Positions 35,665 through 48,981 of a stretch of DNA of 57,986 bases are shown one piece after another. The translations under genes were made by a program, and so were the position numbers. The stretch covers positions 1-57,986 of the forward strand of contig PHCH01000023.1 in assembly GCA_002840785.1 (NCBI GenBank). Direction: 5' to 3'. Each line of letters begins with the position of its first letter. Position 1 is the stretch's first letter. The notes under the pieces are model-generated. The model saw only the letters and a list, made by a program, of their open reading frames with translations, was not told where the DNA came from and did no database searches. The stretch is from Betaproteobacteria bacterium HGW-Betaproteobacteria-4. Its GTDB lineage: Bacteria; Pseudomonadota; Gammaproteobacteria; Burkholderiales; Rhodocyclaceae.

Positions 35665-35985
35665 ATGAGCAGCGCGATGTACGAGCGGATGCGGGCCAAT
35701 CCGAAATTTCAGGAACTCGTCTCGAAGCGGGGACGTTTTGCCTGGACCTTGGCCTTTGTTGTGTTAACCATGTTTTACGGCTTCGTGATGGTCGTTGCCT
35801 TCAATCCGGCGGCCCTTGGCCAGCCCGTTGCCGAAGGCTCGATGCTGACAGTCGGCGTTGCCGTTGAACTATTCATGTTCATTTTCTTCTGGACGCTGAC
35901 GGCACTTTACGTCAAACGCGCTAATTCGGAATTCGACGCCCTGACGCAGGAAATCGTCAAGGAAGCCTGGAAGGAGAACAAATAA
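35665..35985 (+). CDS. DUF485 membrane protein (YjcH-like)
   Basis: A 106-residue protein with two transmembrane helices (about 28-52 and 63-88) and the DUF485 start [17 protein letters not shown]. These proteins almost always precede an ActP-type acetate symporter and are thought to assist it. The stop overlaps the symporter start by 1 nt (TAATG). Confidence 0.9.
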   Translation: MSSAMYERMRANPKFQELVSKRGRFAWTLAFVVLTMFYGFVMVVAFNPAALGQPVAEGSMLTVGVAVELFMFIFFWTLTALYVKRANSEFDALTQEIVKEAWKENK

Positions 35986-37659
35986 TGCGACGTATCGCTC
36001 AATTCGGCAGCGCCCTCGGTCTCTTCGCCGTTGCCGCTGTGGCATTTGCCGGTGGCCCGCTGGAAGGCGTCACCGAAAAGCAGGCCACCAACTGGCACGC
36101 CATCATCATGTTCTGTCTTTTCGTCTCGATGACGATGGGCATCACCTATTGGGCCGCCAGCCGGACCAAATCGACGGCTGATTTCTACACCGCCGGCGGC
36201 GGCATCACCGGTTTCCAGAACGGCCTGGCCATTGCCGGCGACTATATGTCGGCGGCCACCCTGCTCGGTCTGACCGCCATGGTCTATAGCAAGGGCTACG
36301 ACGGCTACATCTACATGCTGGCCTTCTTCGCCGGCTGGCCGATCATCCTGTTCCTGATGGCCGAACGCCTGCGCAACCTGGGCAAGTTCACCTTCTCGGA
36401 CATCACCGCCTATCGCCTCGACCAGGGCAAGGTGCGCACCATGGCGGCGATTTCCTCGCTCGTCGTGGTCTGCTTCTACCTGATCGCCCAGATGGTCGGT
36501 GCCGGCCAGTTGATCAAGCTGCTCTTCGGTCTTGACTACAACATCGCCATCTTCGCCGTCGGCATCCTGATGATGGTCTATGTCACCTTCGGCGGCATGG
36601 TCGCCACCACCTGGGTGCAGATCATCAAGGCCTGCATGCTTCTGTTTGGCGGCACCCTGGTCATGTTCCTGGCCTTCAGCCAGTTCGGGTTTTCGTTCCA
36701 GACCTTGCTCGAAAAGGCCACCGCCGTTCATACCCTCGGTCCCAAGCTGATGTCTCCGGGCAGCCTGCTGGCCGATCCGGTCACCGCCATCTCCCTCGGC
36801 CTCGGCCTGATGTTCGGTACAGCTGGCCTGCCGCACATCCTGATGCGTTTCTTTACCGTGACCGATGCCAAGGAAGCGCGCAAGTCGGTTCTTTACGCTT
36901 CCGGCTTCGTCGCCTATTTCTTCAACGTCATCTTCCTGATGGGTCTGTGCGGCATCATCATCGTCGGCCAGAATCCGGAGTTCTTCGAAGGCGGTACGGT
37001 CGGCGGCCAAGCTGGTCGGTGGCGGCAATATGGTTGCCATGCACCTGGCCAAGGCGGTGGGCGGCGACATGCTGCTCGGCTTCCTGGCCGCCGTCGCTTT
37101 TGCCACCATTCTGGCAGTCGTATCGGGCCTGGCCCTGGCCGGCGCATCCGCCATCTCGCATGATCTCTACGCCCGCGTCATCAAGAAGGGAACGGCGTCC
37201 GAAGCATCGGAAATCCGCGTCTCCCGGATCGCCACCATCTGCCTCGGTTTTGTTGCCATCATCCTCGGCATCCTGTTCGAAAAGCAGAACATCGCCTTCA
37301 TGGTCGGTCTGGCCTTCGGTGTGGCAGCCGCTGCCAACTTCCCGGTGCTCATCCTTTCCATGTACTGGAAAGGCCTGACCACTCGCGGCGCCCTGTTCGG
37401 TGGCTATGGCGGCCTGGTTTCCGCTGTCCTCTTCGTGGTCTTCTCGAAATCGGTGTGGGTCGATGTGCTGCATAACGCGGCGCCGCTCTTCCCCTACACC
37501 CAGCCGGCGCTGTTCGCCATGCCGATAGCCTTCCTGTTGGCGTACATCTTCTCGAAGACGGATTCGAGCGTGCGTGCCGGTAAGGAAATCGAGGCCTTCG
37601 AAGACCAGTATGTCCGTGCCCAGACGGGTTACGGCGCAGCAACTGCCAGCAACCACTAA
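35985..37659 (+). pseudogene. actP: ActP-like sodium:solute symporter, frameshifted
   Basis: A sodium:solute symporter of the ActP (acetate/glycolate) family with a signal-like N-terminus, the segment [23 protein letters not shown] split over about residues 65-87, and about 13 helices. The reading frame breaks at 37007-37008: an extra C in GGCGGCCAAG shifts the frame, after which [17 protein letters not shown] continues to TAA at 37657-37659. Removing one C gives a normal protein of about 557 residues. The shift is in a loop with no homopolymer longer than two, so it may be a real mutation or a sequencing error. Confidence 0.85.
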
Positions 37660-37677
37660 GCATCCTTGGTTTTGCCC

Positions 37678-37713
37678 ATTAAGCCCTGACGACGAAAGTC
37701 GTCAGGGCTTAAT
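37678..37713 (+). terminator. Strong hairpin after the actP-like gene
   Basis: ATTAAGCCCTGACGAC and GTCGTCAGGGCTTAAT form a perfect 16-bp stem capped by a GAAA tetraloop, 18 nt past the symporter stop. Only a loose T-rich stretch follows, so termination may be partial, or the hairpin may mainly protect the mRNA 3' end. Confidence 0.7.
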
Positions 37714-37803
37714 CCATTTGATTTTGGCGATTGAGCTGGTTGATGTAGTAGATTTGAGCCACAAAATCGGTAATCCAAAAATCTACCGGCGGAGGAGGCC
37801 AGG

Positions 37804-38322
37804 ATGAAGCGGCAAATTCAACCAAGTACCGTCGAACGCATGATGCGAGAGGATGATTTCATCGTCTCCAAGACCAATCCCAAGGGCATCATCACCTACG
37901 GCAACCCGATATTCATCGAATTCTCAGGGTATTCGGAAGAGGAGCTTCTCGGCTCGCAACACAATATCGTTCGCCATCCGGACATGCCGCGTGCTGCTTT
38001 CCAGTTGGCCTGGGACACCATTCGCGCCGGGAAGGAATTTTTTGCCTACGTAAAGAACATGGCGAAGGATGGCAGTTACTACTGGGTCTTCACCCACATC
38101 ACCCCGGACTTTGATCAGCAGCACAACATCGTCGGCTATACCTCGGTGCGGCGCTGTCCTAAACGCGATGCGGTCGCCAAGGTCGAACCGGTCTATCGCC
38201 TGATGCTTCAGGCCGAACAGAGTGCCGGTCCGCGCGATGCAATCGCTGCCGGCACGGGCGTGTTGCTGGACTTGTTGAATCAGAAAGGAATGAGTTATGA
38301 AGAACTCGTCTTTTCCCTTTAG
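37804..38322 (+). CDS. Aer-type PAS domain protein (sensor half of a split receptor)
   Basis: A 172-residue cytoplasmic protein with a single PAS domain of the Aer class: [39 protein letters not shown] (the HNxVRHPDMP motif typical of FAD-binding Aer PAS) and [12 protein letters not shown] short helical tail follows. It has no membrane segment and no signalling domain. It overlaps the chemoreceptor gene downstream by 26 nt, so the two proteins are probably made together and act as one redox or oxygen taxis receptor. RBS GGAGGAGG precedes the ATG. Confidence 0.88.
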   Translation: MKRQIQPSTVERMMREDDFIVSKTNPKGIITYGNPIFIEFSGYSEEELLGSQHNIVRHPDMPRAAFQLAWDTIRAGKEFFAYVKNMAKDGSYYWVFTHITPDFDQQHNIVGYTSVRRCPKRDAVAKVEPVYRLMLQAEQSAGPRDAIAAGTGVLLDLLNQKGMSYEELVFSL

Positions 38323-39580
38323 GCGTCTCCTGCTGGCGTTACTCATCGTGGGAGCCGCCGGGTCCGCATTCGTCGCACCCTGGGTCCCGGCAACATTGCT
38401 CATGCCCGCGCTGATTCTCTTGTTCTGGCCGGATCGCGTGTCACAGGCGCCTCTACTGGAACTGGACGGTTTGCTCGATCAGGTTGGGCAGGGGCAGGTG
38501 GTCGGGCGATTGCCTCATGAATTCGATACGCCGAGGCTGGAGGCGATTCGGATCAACCTCAATTCGGTACTCGATCAAACAGAAACCGCCTTCCGCGAAA
38601 TCCTGGGTGGCTTGAGTGCCTCTGCCGAGAACCGACATTGGCGCCGCCTGCAAACCACGGGTCTGCACGGTGCATTCAAGAACGTGCTCGAAGAAATGCA
38701 GGCGCTGCTGGATAGATGGGGCGCTGCGCAGGAGTCAATTGCCCGGGAGGCACTGTTATCGGAGATATTTTTGCGCTCGGAGCGCGGACTCTCAATGGCA
38801 ATTGACCATGTCGGGGCTGCCCTCAGAGACGTCGGAGGCCATTCGGAAAACACCCAGGCGCTGGCCGGTGACTTTGCCCGTTCGGCCAGCGACATGGCCG
38901 ATGCTGCCAACCGCATGTCCGGCGCTCTGGGGGGCGCTCAGACCTCCGCCGAAAGCAGCGTGCATGCGCTGGCCGACCTGAACGTCAAAGCTGACGCTAT
39001 TCGCCGGTTGACCGGGCATATTGACGCCATTGCCAAGCAGACCAATCTGCTCGCTCTCAACGCGGCCATCGAGGCTGCACGGGCCGGCGAAGCGGGGCGG
39101 GGTTTTGCAGTTGTGGCCGATGAGGTACGCAAGTTGGCGGACCAGTCCCTGCGAGCGGCCGAGGAAATCGCGGCAGCCATTTCGGCCGTTTCCGGTTCGA
39201 TGGAAAGCGTGACTACCCGGATTGCCTCGCTGAACGATTCCGTTTCCGAGGCGCGGGCGACGGCGGATGAATTCGGGCTGAAGCTGACGGTTTCAGCATC
39301 GTCGGCGGTCAAGGTGAAGGATTTGTCGGTGACGATCGGCAGCGGTGCGGAATCGATGAGCGATTCAATGCGACTGGTCGCCATGGCGCAGAAAGCGCGC
39401 GCTGACGTTACCGCCATTCTGCATGGCGAAGAAATTGATATCGATGGCGTTCACGACATCGAGCGGGAGGCGATAGCTGCCGTCCAGGGGCGTCAGTGGA
39501 TGAAGGGAGCGGCCGACCGCGATGCGCTGATCGACATCTACGATCGATTGTTCGCCAACATCGAAGGGCAGATGCGATGA
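38297..39580 (+). CDS. Methyl-accepting chemotaxis protein (signalling half)
   Basis: A 427-residue receptor with an N-terminal membrane hairpin (about residues 9-45) and no periplasmic sensor domain. A linker of about 130 residues follows, then the MCP signalling domain with the hairpin tip (about residues 240-285, containing [20 protein letters not shown] and [18 protein letters not shown]). The C-terminal 80 residues lack a CheR/CheB-tethering pentapeptide. With no sensor of its own, it most likely takes its input from the overlapping PAS protein. Confidence 0.9.
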   Translation: MKNSSFPFRRLLLALLIVGAAGSAFVAPWVPATLLMPALILLFWPDRVSQAPLLELDGLLDQVGQGQVVGRLPHEFDTPRLEAIRINLNSVLDQTETAFREILGGLSASAENRHWRRLQTTGLHGAFKNVLEEMQALLDRWGAAQESIAREALLSEIFLRSERGLSMAIDHVGAALRDVGGHSENTQALAGDFARSASDMADAANRMSGALGGAQTSAESSVHALADLNVKADAIRRLTGHIDAIAKQTNLLALNAAIEAARAGEAGRGFAVVADEVRKLADQSLRAAEEIAAAISAVSGSMESVTTRIASLNDSVSEARATADEFGLKLTVSASSAVKVKDLSVTIGSGAESMSDSMRLVAMAQKARADVTAILHGEEIDIDGVHDIEREAIAAVQGRQWMKGAADRDALIDIYDRLFANIEGQMR

Positions 39581-39602
39581 TGGAACGTTTCCCGGCGAAC
39601 GT

Positions 39603-40262
39603 TTAGCCGGAAGCCCCGTCCCGAATCTTGGCCAATGCCTCGCGGCCGGACAGCAGATGGTCGTGCATCATTTTTTCGGCCTTGGCAGCATCGCCAGCCT
39701 GCAGCGCAGCCATGATCAGTCGGTGCTCGTCCAGTGACTGTTGCAGGCGGCCCTCGAGCGATAGCGAGTGCAGGCGGGAGAGCTTCAGTACCTTGCGCAG
39801 GTCTTGAATGACCGACAGCAACCAGCGGTTACCGGACAGTTCCTGGATTTTTTTGTGGAATTCCTGATTGGACTCGAAGAAGGCGTCAATGCGTCCCTCG
39901 CGGGCGGCCGCTTCAAGCTGCTCATGAATATTTTTGAGTGCCGCAATGTCGGCTGGCTTCGCCCGCCTGACTGCTTCTGCGGCGCTGCGCCCCTCCAGAA
40001 GGGCCATCAGCGGGAATATGTCGTCCGTATCCTGGCGGGAAATTTCGGTGACGTAGCAACCGCGGCGAGGCCTGAGATCGACCAGCCCTTCAGAGGCCAG
40101 AACCTTGAGCGCCTCGCGCAAGGGCGTACGGGAAATGCCGTATTCTTCGGCAATTTTCTGCTCGTCAATCCAGGTTCCCGGGGTCAGTTCGTGGGCGAAG
40201 ATGCGTTGCCGCAGTCGCTCGGCCACTTCCTGATAGAGCGCGGTAGGTGCGATACGTGTCAT
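39603..40262 (-). CDS. GntR/FadR-type regulator of the propionyl-CoA genes
   Basis: A 219-residue regulator with winged helix (KIAEEYGISRTPLREALKVL, about residues 34-53) and a C-terminal FCD domain. I start at ATG 40262 (MTRIAPTALY); the longer frame reads into the mutase leader. It diverges from the methylmalonyl-CoA mutase across only 55 nt, so control of that operon is likely. An inverted repeat CTCGA-ATC-TCGAG (40296-40308) in the gap is a possible but weak operator. It is a distant paralogue of the regulator at 23975. Confidence 0.83.
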   Translation of the reverse strand: MTRIAPTALYQEVAERLRQRIFAHELTPGTWIDEQKIAEEYGISRTPLREALKVLASEGLVDLRPRRGCYVTEISRQDTDDIFPLMALLEGRSAAEAVRRAKPADIAALKNIHEQLEAAAREGRIDAFFESNQEFHKKIQELSGNRWLLSVIQDLRKVLKLSRLHSLSLEGRLQQSLDEHRLIMAALQAGDAAKAEKMMHDHLLSGREALAKIRDGASG

Positions 40263-40317
40263 GGTTTTGGTGTGATGTGATTGAGCCTGTCGGTACTCGA
40301 ATCTCGAGGGGTATGTC

Positions 40318-42468
<2,151 letters not shown>

Positions 42469-42475
42469 ACCTCGG

Positions 42476-43486
42476 ATGAATCTGGGCGAAGCTTCCGTGC
42501 GTGCCAATATCCTGTCTGCTGCCGACCAGTTGCTGGTCGACGGCGTGCTGGCCGGTCAGCGCCGTGCGCTGGCCAAGGCCATCACGCTGATCGAATCGAC
42601 GCGTCCCGACCATCAGCAGCGCGCCCAGCAGGTGCTCAACGCCATTTTGCCGAGTACCGGCAAGGCGATTCGCATCGGCATTTCCGGCGTGCCGGGGGCG
42701 GGCAAGTCGACTTTCATCGAGGCGCTGGGTGTCTGGCTGATCGAACAGGGCAAGAAGCTGGCAGTACTGGCCGTCGACCCTTCATCCTCGGTTTCCGGCG
42801 GTTCCATTCTTGGTGACAAGACGCGCATGGAGTTGCTGAGCCAGCGCGAGGAAGCCTTCATCCGGCCCAGTCCGTCGTCAGGTTCGCTTGGCGGCGTGGC
42901 AGAAAAATCACGTGAAGCGATGCTCCTTTGCGAAGCCTCGGGCTACGACGTGATCATCATCGAGACCGTCGGTGTCGGCCAGTCGGAAACGACGGTGGCC
43001 GGCATGGTCGACATGTTCTGCCTGCTCCAGTTGCCGAATGCCGGCGACGACCTGCAGGCGATCAAGAAGGGCATCGTCGAGATTGCCGACATGGTGATCA
43101 TCAACAAGGCCGATATCGATCGTCAAGCTACCGCCGTGGTCCGCGCCCAGTGGCGCAACGCCCTGCACATGCTGCGTCCGGCCTCGCCCAACTGGGCACC
43201 ACCGGTCATCACGCTGTCGGCCTTGCACAAGGAAGGCATTGCCGATTTCTGGGAGCAGGTCGAGAAGTACCAGGCGGCCTTGAAGCCGACCGGTGAATTC
43301 GATGCCAAGCGCCAGCATCAGGCCTTGAGCTGGATGTGGCAACTGATCGACTCCGGCCTGCGCCAGCATTTCCGTCATCACCCGCGCGTGCAGGAAAACC
43401 TGCCCGCCTTCACCCGATCCGTCGAGGCGGGGCATACGACACCGGCTGCCGCCGCGTATGCGCTGCTCGACTATCTGAAACACTAA
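42476..43486 (+). CDS. meaB: MeaB/ArgK GTPase, methylmalonyl-CoA mutase chaperone
   Basis: A 336-residue G3E-family GTPase that gates cofactor loading and protects the mutase. Walker A GVPGAGKST is at residues 71-79, VLAVDPSSSVSGGSILGDKT is the switch region, and NKAD is the guanine-specificity motif at about residue 208. Directly after the mutase gene, as is usual. Confidence 0.94.
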   Translation: MNLGEASVRANILSAADQLLVDGVLAGQRRALAKAITLIESTRPDHQQRAQQVLNAILPSTGKAIRIGISGVPGAGKSTFIEALGVWLIEQGKKLAVLAVDPSSSVSGGSILGDKTRMELLSQREEAFIRPSPSSGSLGGVAEKSREAMLLCEASGYDVIIIETVGVGQSETTVAGMVDMFCLLQLPNAGDDLQAIKKGIVEIADMVIINKADIDRQATAVVRAQWRNALHMLRPASPNWAPPVITLSALHKEGIADFWEQVEKYQAALKPTGEFDAKRQHQALSWMWQLIDSGLRQHFRHHPRVQENLPAFTRSVEAGHTTPAAAAYALLDYLKH

Positions 43487-43513
43487 TCACCCGATCCATT
43501 GAGGGAGTTTTCT

Positions 43514-45049
<1,536 letters not shown>

Positions 45050-45070
45050 GCGTCAGGGAGAAAAAGGAAT

Positions 45071-47083
45071 ATGTTCACTAAGATTCTGATCGCAAACCGC
45101 GGCGAAATTGCCTGCCGCGTCATCAAGACCGCCCGCAAGATGGGCATCAAGACCGTCGCCGTCTATTCCGAAGCTGACAAGGATGCCTTGTTCGTCGACA
45201 TGGCCGACGAAGCCGTCTGCATTGGACCGGCTGCCTCGAAAGAGTCGTATCTGGTTGCCGACAAGATCATCGCTGCCTGCAAGCAGACCGGTGCTCAGGC
45301 CGTTCATCCGGGCTACGGCTTCCTGTCGGAAAACGCCGCGTTCTCGCGCCGTCTGGAAGAAGAAGGCATCAAGTTCATCGGTCCGAAGCACTACTCCATC
45401 GCCAAGATGGGCGACAAGATCGAGTCCAAGAAGCTGGCCATCGAAGCCAAGGTCAATACCATTCCGGGTTACAACGACGCCATCGCGGGTCCTGACGAAG
45501 CCGTCAAGATCGCTCAGGGCATCGGCTATCCGGTCATGATCAAGGCTTCCGCCGGCGGCGGCGGCAAGGGTCTGCGCGTTGCTTACAACGATGCCGAAGC
45601 GCACGAAGGTTTCTCCTCCTGCGTCAATGAAGCGCGCAACTCCTTCGGTGACGACCGCGTCTTCATCGAAAAATACGTGCTGGAACCGCGTCACATCGAA
45701 ATTCAGCTGCTCGGCGACTCTCATGGCAACTACGTCTACCTGAACGAACGTGATTGCTCAATTCAGCGTCGTCACCAGAAGGTAATCGAAGAGGCGCCGA
45801 GCCCCTTCGTTGATGCCGAGATGCGCAAGGCGATGGGTGAGCAGGCCGTGGCCCTGGCCCGTGCTGTGAATTACGAGTCGGCCGGTACGGTCGAGTTCGT
45901 GGTGTCCGGCGCGACCAAGGAGTTCTACTTCCTGGAAATGAACACCCGCCTGCAGGTGGAGCATCCGGTTACCGAGCTGATCACCGGCCTCGACCTCGTC
46001 GAGCAGATGATCCGCGTCGCCTACGGCGAAAAGCTGCCGCTGACCCAGGCCGACGTGAAGATCGACGGTTGGGCCATGGAGTGCCGGATCAACGCCGAAG
46101 ACCCGTTCCGCGGCTTCCTGCCGTCGACTGGCCGTCTCGTGAAGTTCCAGCCGCCCAAGGAAATCAGCGACGCCAGCGGCACTACTCGTGTCGATACCGG
46201 TGTTTACGATGGTGGCGAGATTTCGATGTTCTACGACTCGATGATCGCCAAGCTCATCGTGCACGGCAAGGACCGCAATACCGCCATCACCCGCATGCGT
46301 GATGCACTGAACGGTTTCGTCATCCGCGGCATTTCCTCGAATATCCCGTTCCAGGCTGCGTTGATGCAGCACCCGGTATTCCATTCCGGCATCTTCGACA
46401 CCGGTTTCATCCCCAAGCACTACCCGACGGGCTTCGATGCCTCGATGGTTCCGCACGATGATCCGGCCTTGCTGGTTTCGGTGGCTGCCTATGTTTATCG
46501 CGCCTTCACCGACCGTTCCGCCTCTATCTCCGGCCAGTTGCAGGGCCACGAGCGTCTGGTCAGCGACAACTGGATGGTCGTTCGCCTCGATGCCGCCGGT
46601 AATCAGCATCATCCGGTCACCGCCCGTCTGGTCGATGGCGGCTATGACATCGAGTACGGCGGTCAGCACTACGAGCTGCGCTCTTCCTGGAAACTCGGCG
46701 AGTCGCTGTTCGTCGGTACCTGCAATGGTCAGGCTTTCACGCTGCAGGTCGAGCGCCACAAGACCAAGTACAGCCTGTTCCACTGGGGTACCCGTGCCGA
46801 CTTCATGGTGATGAGCGCCCGCGCAGCCGAATTGCTGGCGCTGATGCCGGAAAAGCAGGCGCCGGACTTGTCCAAGTTCCTGATTTCGCCGATGCCCGGC
46901 CTGCTCCGCGAAGTCGCGGTGACAGTTGGTCAGGAAGTGAAGGCGGGCGAGAAGCTGGCCGTCATCGAAGCCATGAAGATGGAAAACATCCTCAAGGCCG
47001 ACCAGGACTGCAAGGTGAAGAAGATTTCAGCGGCCGCCGGCGAAAGCTTGACGGTGGATCAGGTCATCATCGAATTCGAGTGA
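45071..47083 (+). CDS. pccA: Propionyl-CoA carboxylase alpha subunit (biotin carboxylase + BCCP)
   Basis: A 670-residue subunit. The biotin carboxylase domain (about 1-450) has KASAGGGGKGLRV (ATP-grasp glycine loop) and EMNTRLQVEHPVTE. A BT linker domain follows. The C-terminal biotinyl domain carries Lys636 in the EAMKMEN motif. It ends immediately before a dispersed element copy and the terminator. It completes the propionyl-CoA to succinyl-CoA route except for methylmalonyl-CoA epimerase, which is not in the window. Confidence 0.94.
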   Translation: MFTKILIANRGEIACRVIKTARKMGIKTVAVYSEADKDALFVDMADEAVCIGPAASKESYLVADKIIAACKQTGAQAVHPGYGFLSENAAFSRRLEEEGIKFIGPKHYSIAKMGDKIESKKLAIEAKVNTIPGYNDAIAGPDEAVKIAQGIGYPVMIKASAGGGGKGLRVAYNDAEAHEGFSSCVNEARNSFGDDRVFIEKYVLEPRHIEIQLLGDSHGNYVYLNERDCSIQRRHQKVIEEAPSPFVDAEMRKAMGEQAVALARAVNYESAGTVEFVVSGATKEFYFLEMNTRLQVEHPVTELITGLDLVEQMIRVAYGEKLPLTQADVKIDGWAMECRINAEDPFRGFLPSTGRLVKFQPPKEISDASGTTRVDTGVYDGGEISMFYDSMIAKLIVHGKDRNTAITRMRDALNGFVIRGISSNIPFQAALMQHPVFHSGIFDTGFIPKHYPTGFDASMVPHDDPALLVSVAAYVYRAFTDRSASISGQLQGHERLVSDNWMVVRLDAAGNQHHPVTARLVDGGYDIEYGGQHYELRSSWKLGESLFVGTCNGQAFTLQVERHKTKYSLFHWGTRADFMVMSARAAELLALMPEKQAPDLSKFLISPMPGLLREVAVTVGQEVKAGEKLAVIEAMKMENILKADQDCKVKKISAAAGESLTVDQVIIEFE

Positions 47084-47120
47084 TTTGATTTTCGGCCGTT
47101 TTTTCCGGTCGACCGTAGCA
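47084..47120 (-). repeat. Dispersed element copy 10 (intergenic, after pccA)
   Basis: On the minus strand, core TGCTACGGTCGACC, then GGAAAAAACGG and CCGAAAATCAAAT. It begins right at the pccA stop codon and precedes the bidirectional terminator. Its central GGTCGACC is a perfect palindrome. Confidence 0.88.
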
Positions 47121-47123
47121 TTC

Positions 47124-47150
47124 AAGGCCCGCCAAGCAGCGGGCCTTATT
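47124..47150. terminator. Bidirectional terminator between pccA and the unknown gene
   Basis: AAGGCCCGC and GCGGGCCTT form a 9-bp stem around CAAGCA (47124-47147), followed by ATTTATT on the plus strand. It serves two convergent genes. Confidence 0.75.
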
Positions 47151-48685
47151 TATTGCTTCATCACGGCGTAGCGGACGAAATCGACGCCACGTTCGAGCAC
47201 TTCGGTCGGCATCAGGTGGCTGAGCGAGGTTCCCTCCAGCGTCACCCCGTTGTGCAGGCGGATGCCGGCAATGCTGGGGACGATCAGCGAGCAGAGGTTG
47301 CCATCGCGCAGCAGGAAAACCGGCACCACCGGCGCCGTCTGGCCCGGCGCGGCCGGGCGATTGAGGCGGCCGGCTTCGACACGCTCTTCATACCAGCGCA
47401 GATCGGCGGCCAGGGCACCGCCCGGGATGCTTTGCAGTCCGATCATGACGCCGAGGCGGGGCACGCCGAGCGAGGACGAGGCGATCAGGCAGGGCGACTG
47501 GCGGCGGGCGCCCTTGCGGTCGGCCGGGCGGATCGCCTTGCCATCGACGAGCAGCCAGTTTTCACTCGGCACGTTGAGTTTCTTGACGGCGGTTGGCATC
47601 GTCGACACGCGGTCGAAGCCGAACAGGGCGGTGCGCTGGTGCGCCAGCGATGCGCTGCTGGCCTCCAGCGAGCCGCTTTGGACGAGCATTTCGCCGGTAA
47701 AGGCCGCGTAGGCGAATTCGGCCCCGAAGGCCAGCTCGATTTCGCCGATTTCGGTGCTTTGCTGCCGGCTGTGCGATTCCAGGCTGGTCTCGATGTCGTG
47801 CAGCAGGCGGATGCAGGCCGCCGGCGAAAGTTCGCGCCCGAGCTTGAGGGATTCGGGCGATTCGCCGGCCTTGAGGGCGGCGATTCTCTGCGCGATCTTG
47901 CGGCTGACCCGCGGTACTTCAAGCCAGCGCGGAATGCCTTCCGGCAAGGGGCCGCCGAAGAGCGGACCGAGATCGACCGAATGCCCACGCGGGTCGTCGT
48001 CCGGCATGCTCTGGAAGCCGGCCAGTTCGCGCCAGCGGCTCAGCGCCCGGTTGGCGACGGTGAGCTGGGCAGCCGACAGGCGATAGGGGTCAATCAGGCG
48101 CAGCATGAAGGCCCAGGCCAGATGGCCGGCGATGCTGGTCTCGACAAGATGCCGGAAATCCGGATCGGGCAAGGCCTGGCGCAGCAGGCCATCGCGTTCG
48201 GCCTGGTCGAGGATGGCGATGAGGAGCTGATCGAGTTGGCTCGGGCATTCGCGGGCGGCCAGGAAATGACAGTATTGCGCCATGCGGAAGGCGCAGGCGG
48301 CGCGGTGCAGCGGTTTCGTCTTGTCGGCCGGCGAAAAGTGGGGCGCCAGGCGCAGATAGGCCGTTCCGAGACGCAGCCACAGGCGCTGGGCGACCTCGAA
48401 GGCGCGCTGGTCGTCGTCGAGCATGGGGAGCGCTTTGCGGGTGTATTGCGGCTCGATGATCTCCTGGCCGGGTACGGCAGCCGTCCGCATCAGGTCGAGC
48501 AGTTCGATGGCGACGGGCGGCGGCAGCGAGGAGGCTTCGATGCCTTCGATCTGCAGACTGATGGCGGCCAGCATGTGCATCGGCTGGGTTTGTGGCTGGC
48601 TGGCCAGCCAGGCTTTGGCCGAGGCCAGGTCGTTGAAGGCCAGGGCTATGTTCTTGCGCGGTTCGGGCAGTGTTAACCAGTGCAT
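47150..48685 (-). CDS. Conserved-looking protein of unknown function, 511 residues
   Basis: A 511-residue soluble protein without signal peptide or membrane helices. No family recognised with confidence. It has a helical, leucine/alanine-rich N-terminal half (about residues 1-280). The mixed C-terminal half, about 300-511, reads TEIGEIELAFGAEFAYAAF and LIASSSLGVPRLGVMIGL. The last part has the look of a small beta-barrel such as PilZ, but the RxxxR and DxSxxG signatures are not visible. It is transcribed alone, divergent from the small gene at 48715. Confidence 0.75.
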   Translation of the reverse strand: MHWLTLPEPRKNIALAFNDLASAKAWLASQPQTQPMHMLAAISLQIEGIEASSLPPPVAIELLDLMRTAAVPGQEIIEPQYTRKALPMLDDDQRAFEVAQRLWLRLGTAYLRLAPHFSPADKTKPLHRAACAFRMAQYCHFLAARECPSQLDQLLIAILDQAERDGLLRQALPDPDFRHLVETSIAGHLAWAFMLRLIDPYRLSAAQLTVANRALSRWRELAGFQSMPDDDPRGHSVDLGPLFGGPLPEGIPRWLEVPRVSRKIAQRIAALKAGESPESLKLGRELSPAACIRLLHDIETSLESHSRQQSTEIGEIELAFGAEFAYAAFTGEMLVQSGSLEASSASLAHQRTALFGFDRVSTMPTAVKKLNVPSENWLLVDGKAIRPADRKGARRQSPCLIASSSLGVPRLGVMIGLQSIPGGALAADLRWYEERVEAGRLNRPAAPGQTAPVVPVFLLRDGNLCSLIVPSIAGIRLHNGVTLEGTSLSHLMPTEVLERGVDFVRYAVMKQ

Positions 48686-48714
48686 GGTCGCTCCTTCCGG
48701 AGTAAGCTGAAGTG

Positions 48715-48981
48715 ATGAGCGGATTTGAACATTATGATCGCGAATTGCGCGATCTTGACAACGAGATTCACCGGTATGCGGCGGTTTGTGGCGTCAATCT
48801 GGCCAATCGTCACGAAGTCGATGCCTGCTTGCGCAATCACCATGCCGGCTGGGCCGACGACAAGGCGCGCGAATCGCTGCATGGACTGCTCATCCTGCGC
48901 ATCAAGCTCGAGGCCGAGATGATCGCCCTTGGCTTTTCGCCGCCACCGCTGGTTCGGCCGGCAGCCGGGCAAAATTCCTAA
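48715..48981 (+). CDS. Small soluble helical protein of unknown function
   Basis: An 88-residue protein, mostly helical and rich in H, D, N and R (FEHYDRELRDLDNEIHRYAA at its start), with no membrane segment. It starts at ATG 48715 (GTG 48712 is an alternative) and overlaps the end of napF by 4 nt on opposite strands. No family recognised. Codon use and a reasonable GGAG upstream support it as real. Confidence 0.6.
   Translation: MSGFEHYDRELRDLDNEIHRYAAVCGVNLANRHEVDACLRNHHAGWADDKARESLHGLLILRIKLEAEMIALGFSPPPLVRPAAGQNS

Noticed and set aside
36995-37015. Programmed frameshift in the actP-like gene
   Set aside because: No slippery heptamer or downstream structure is visible, and the symporter family is not known to use frameshifting.
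40296-40308. CTCGAATCTCGAG as operator of the propionyl-CoA regulator
   Set aside because: Short and close to the start codon; noted in the gene entry but not called as a site.
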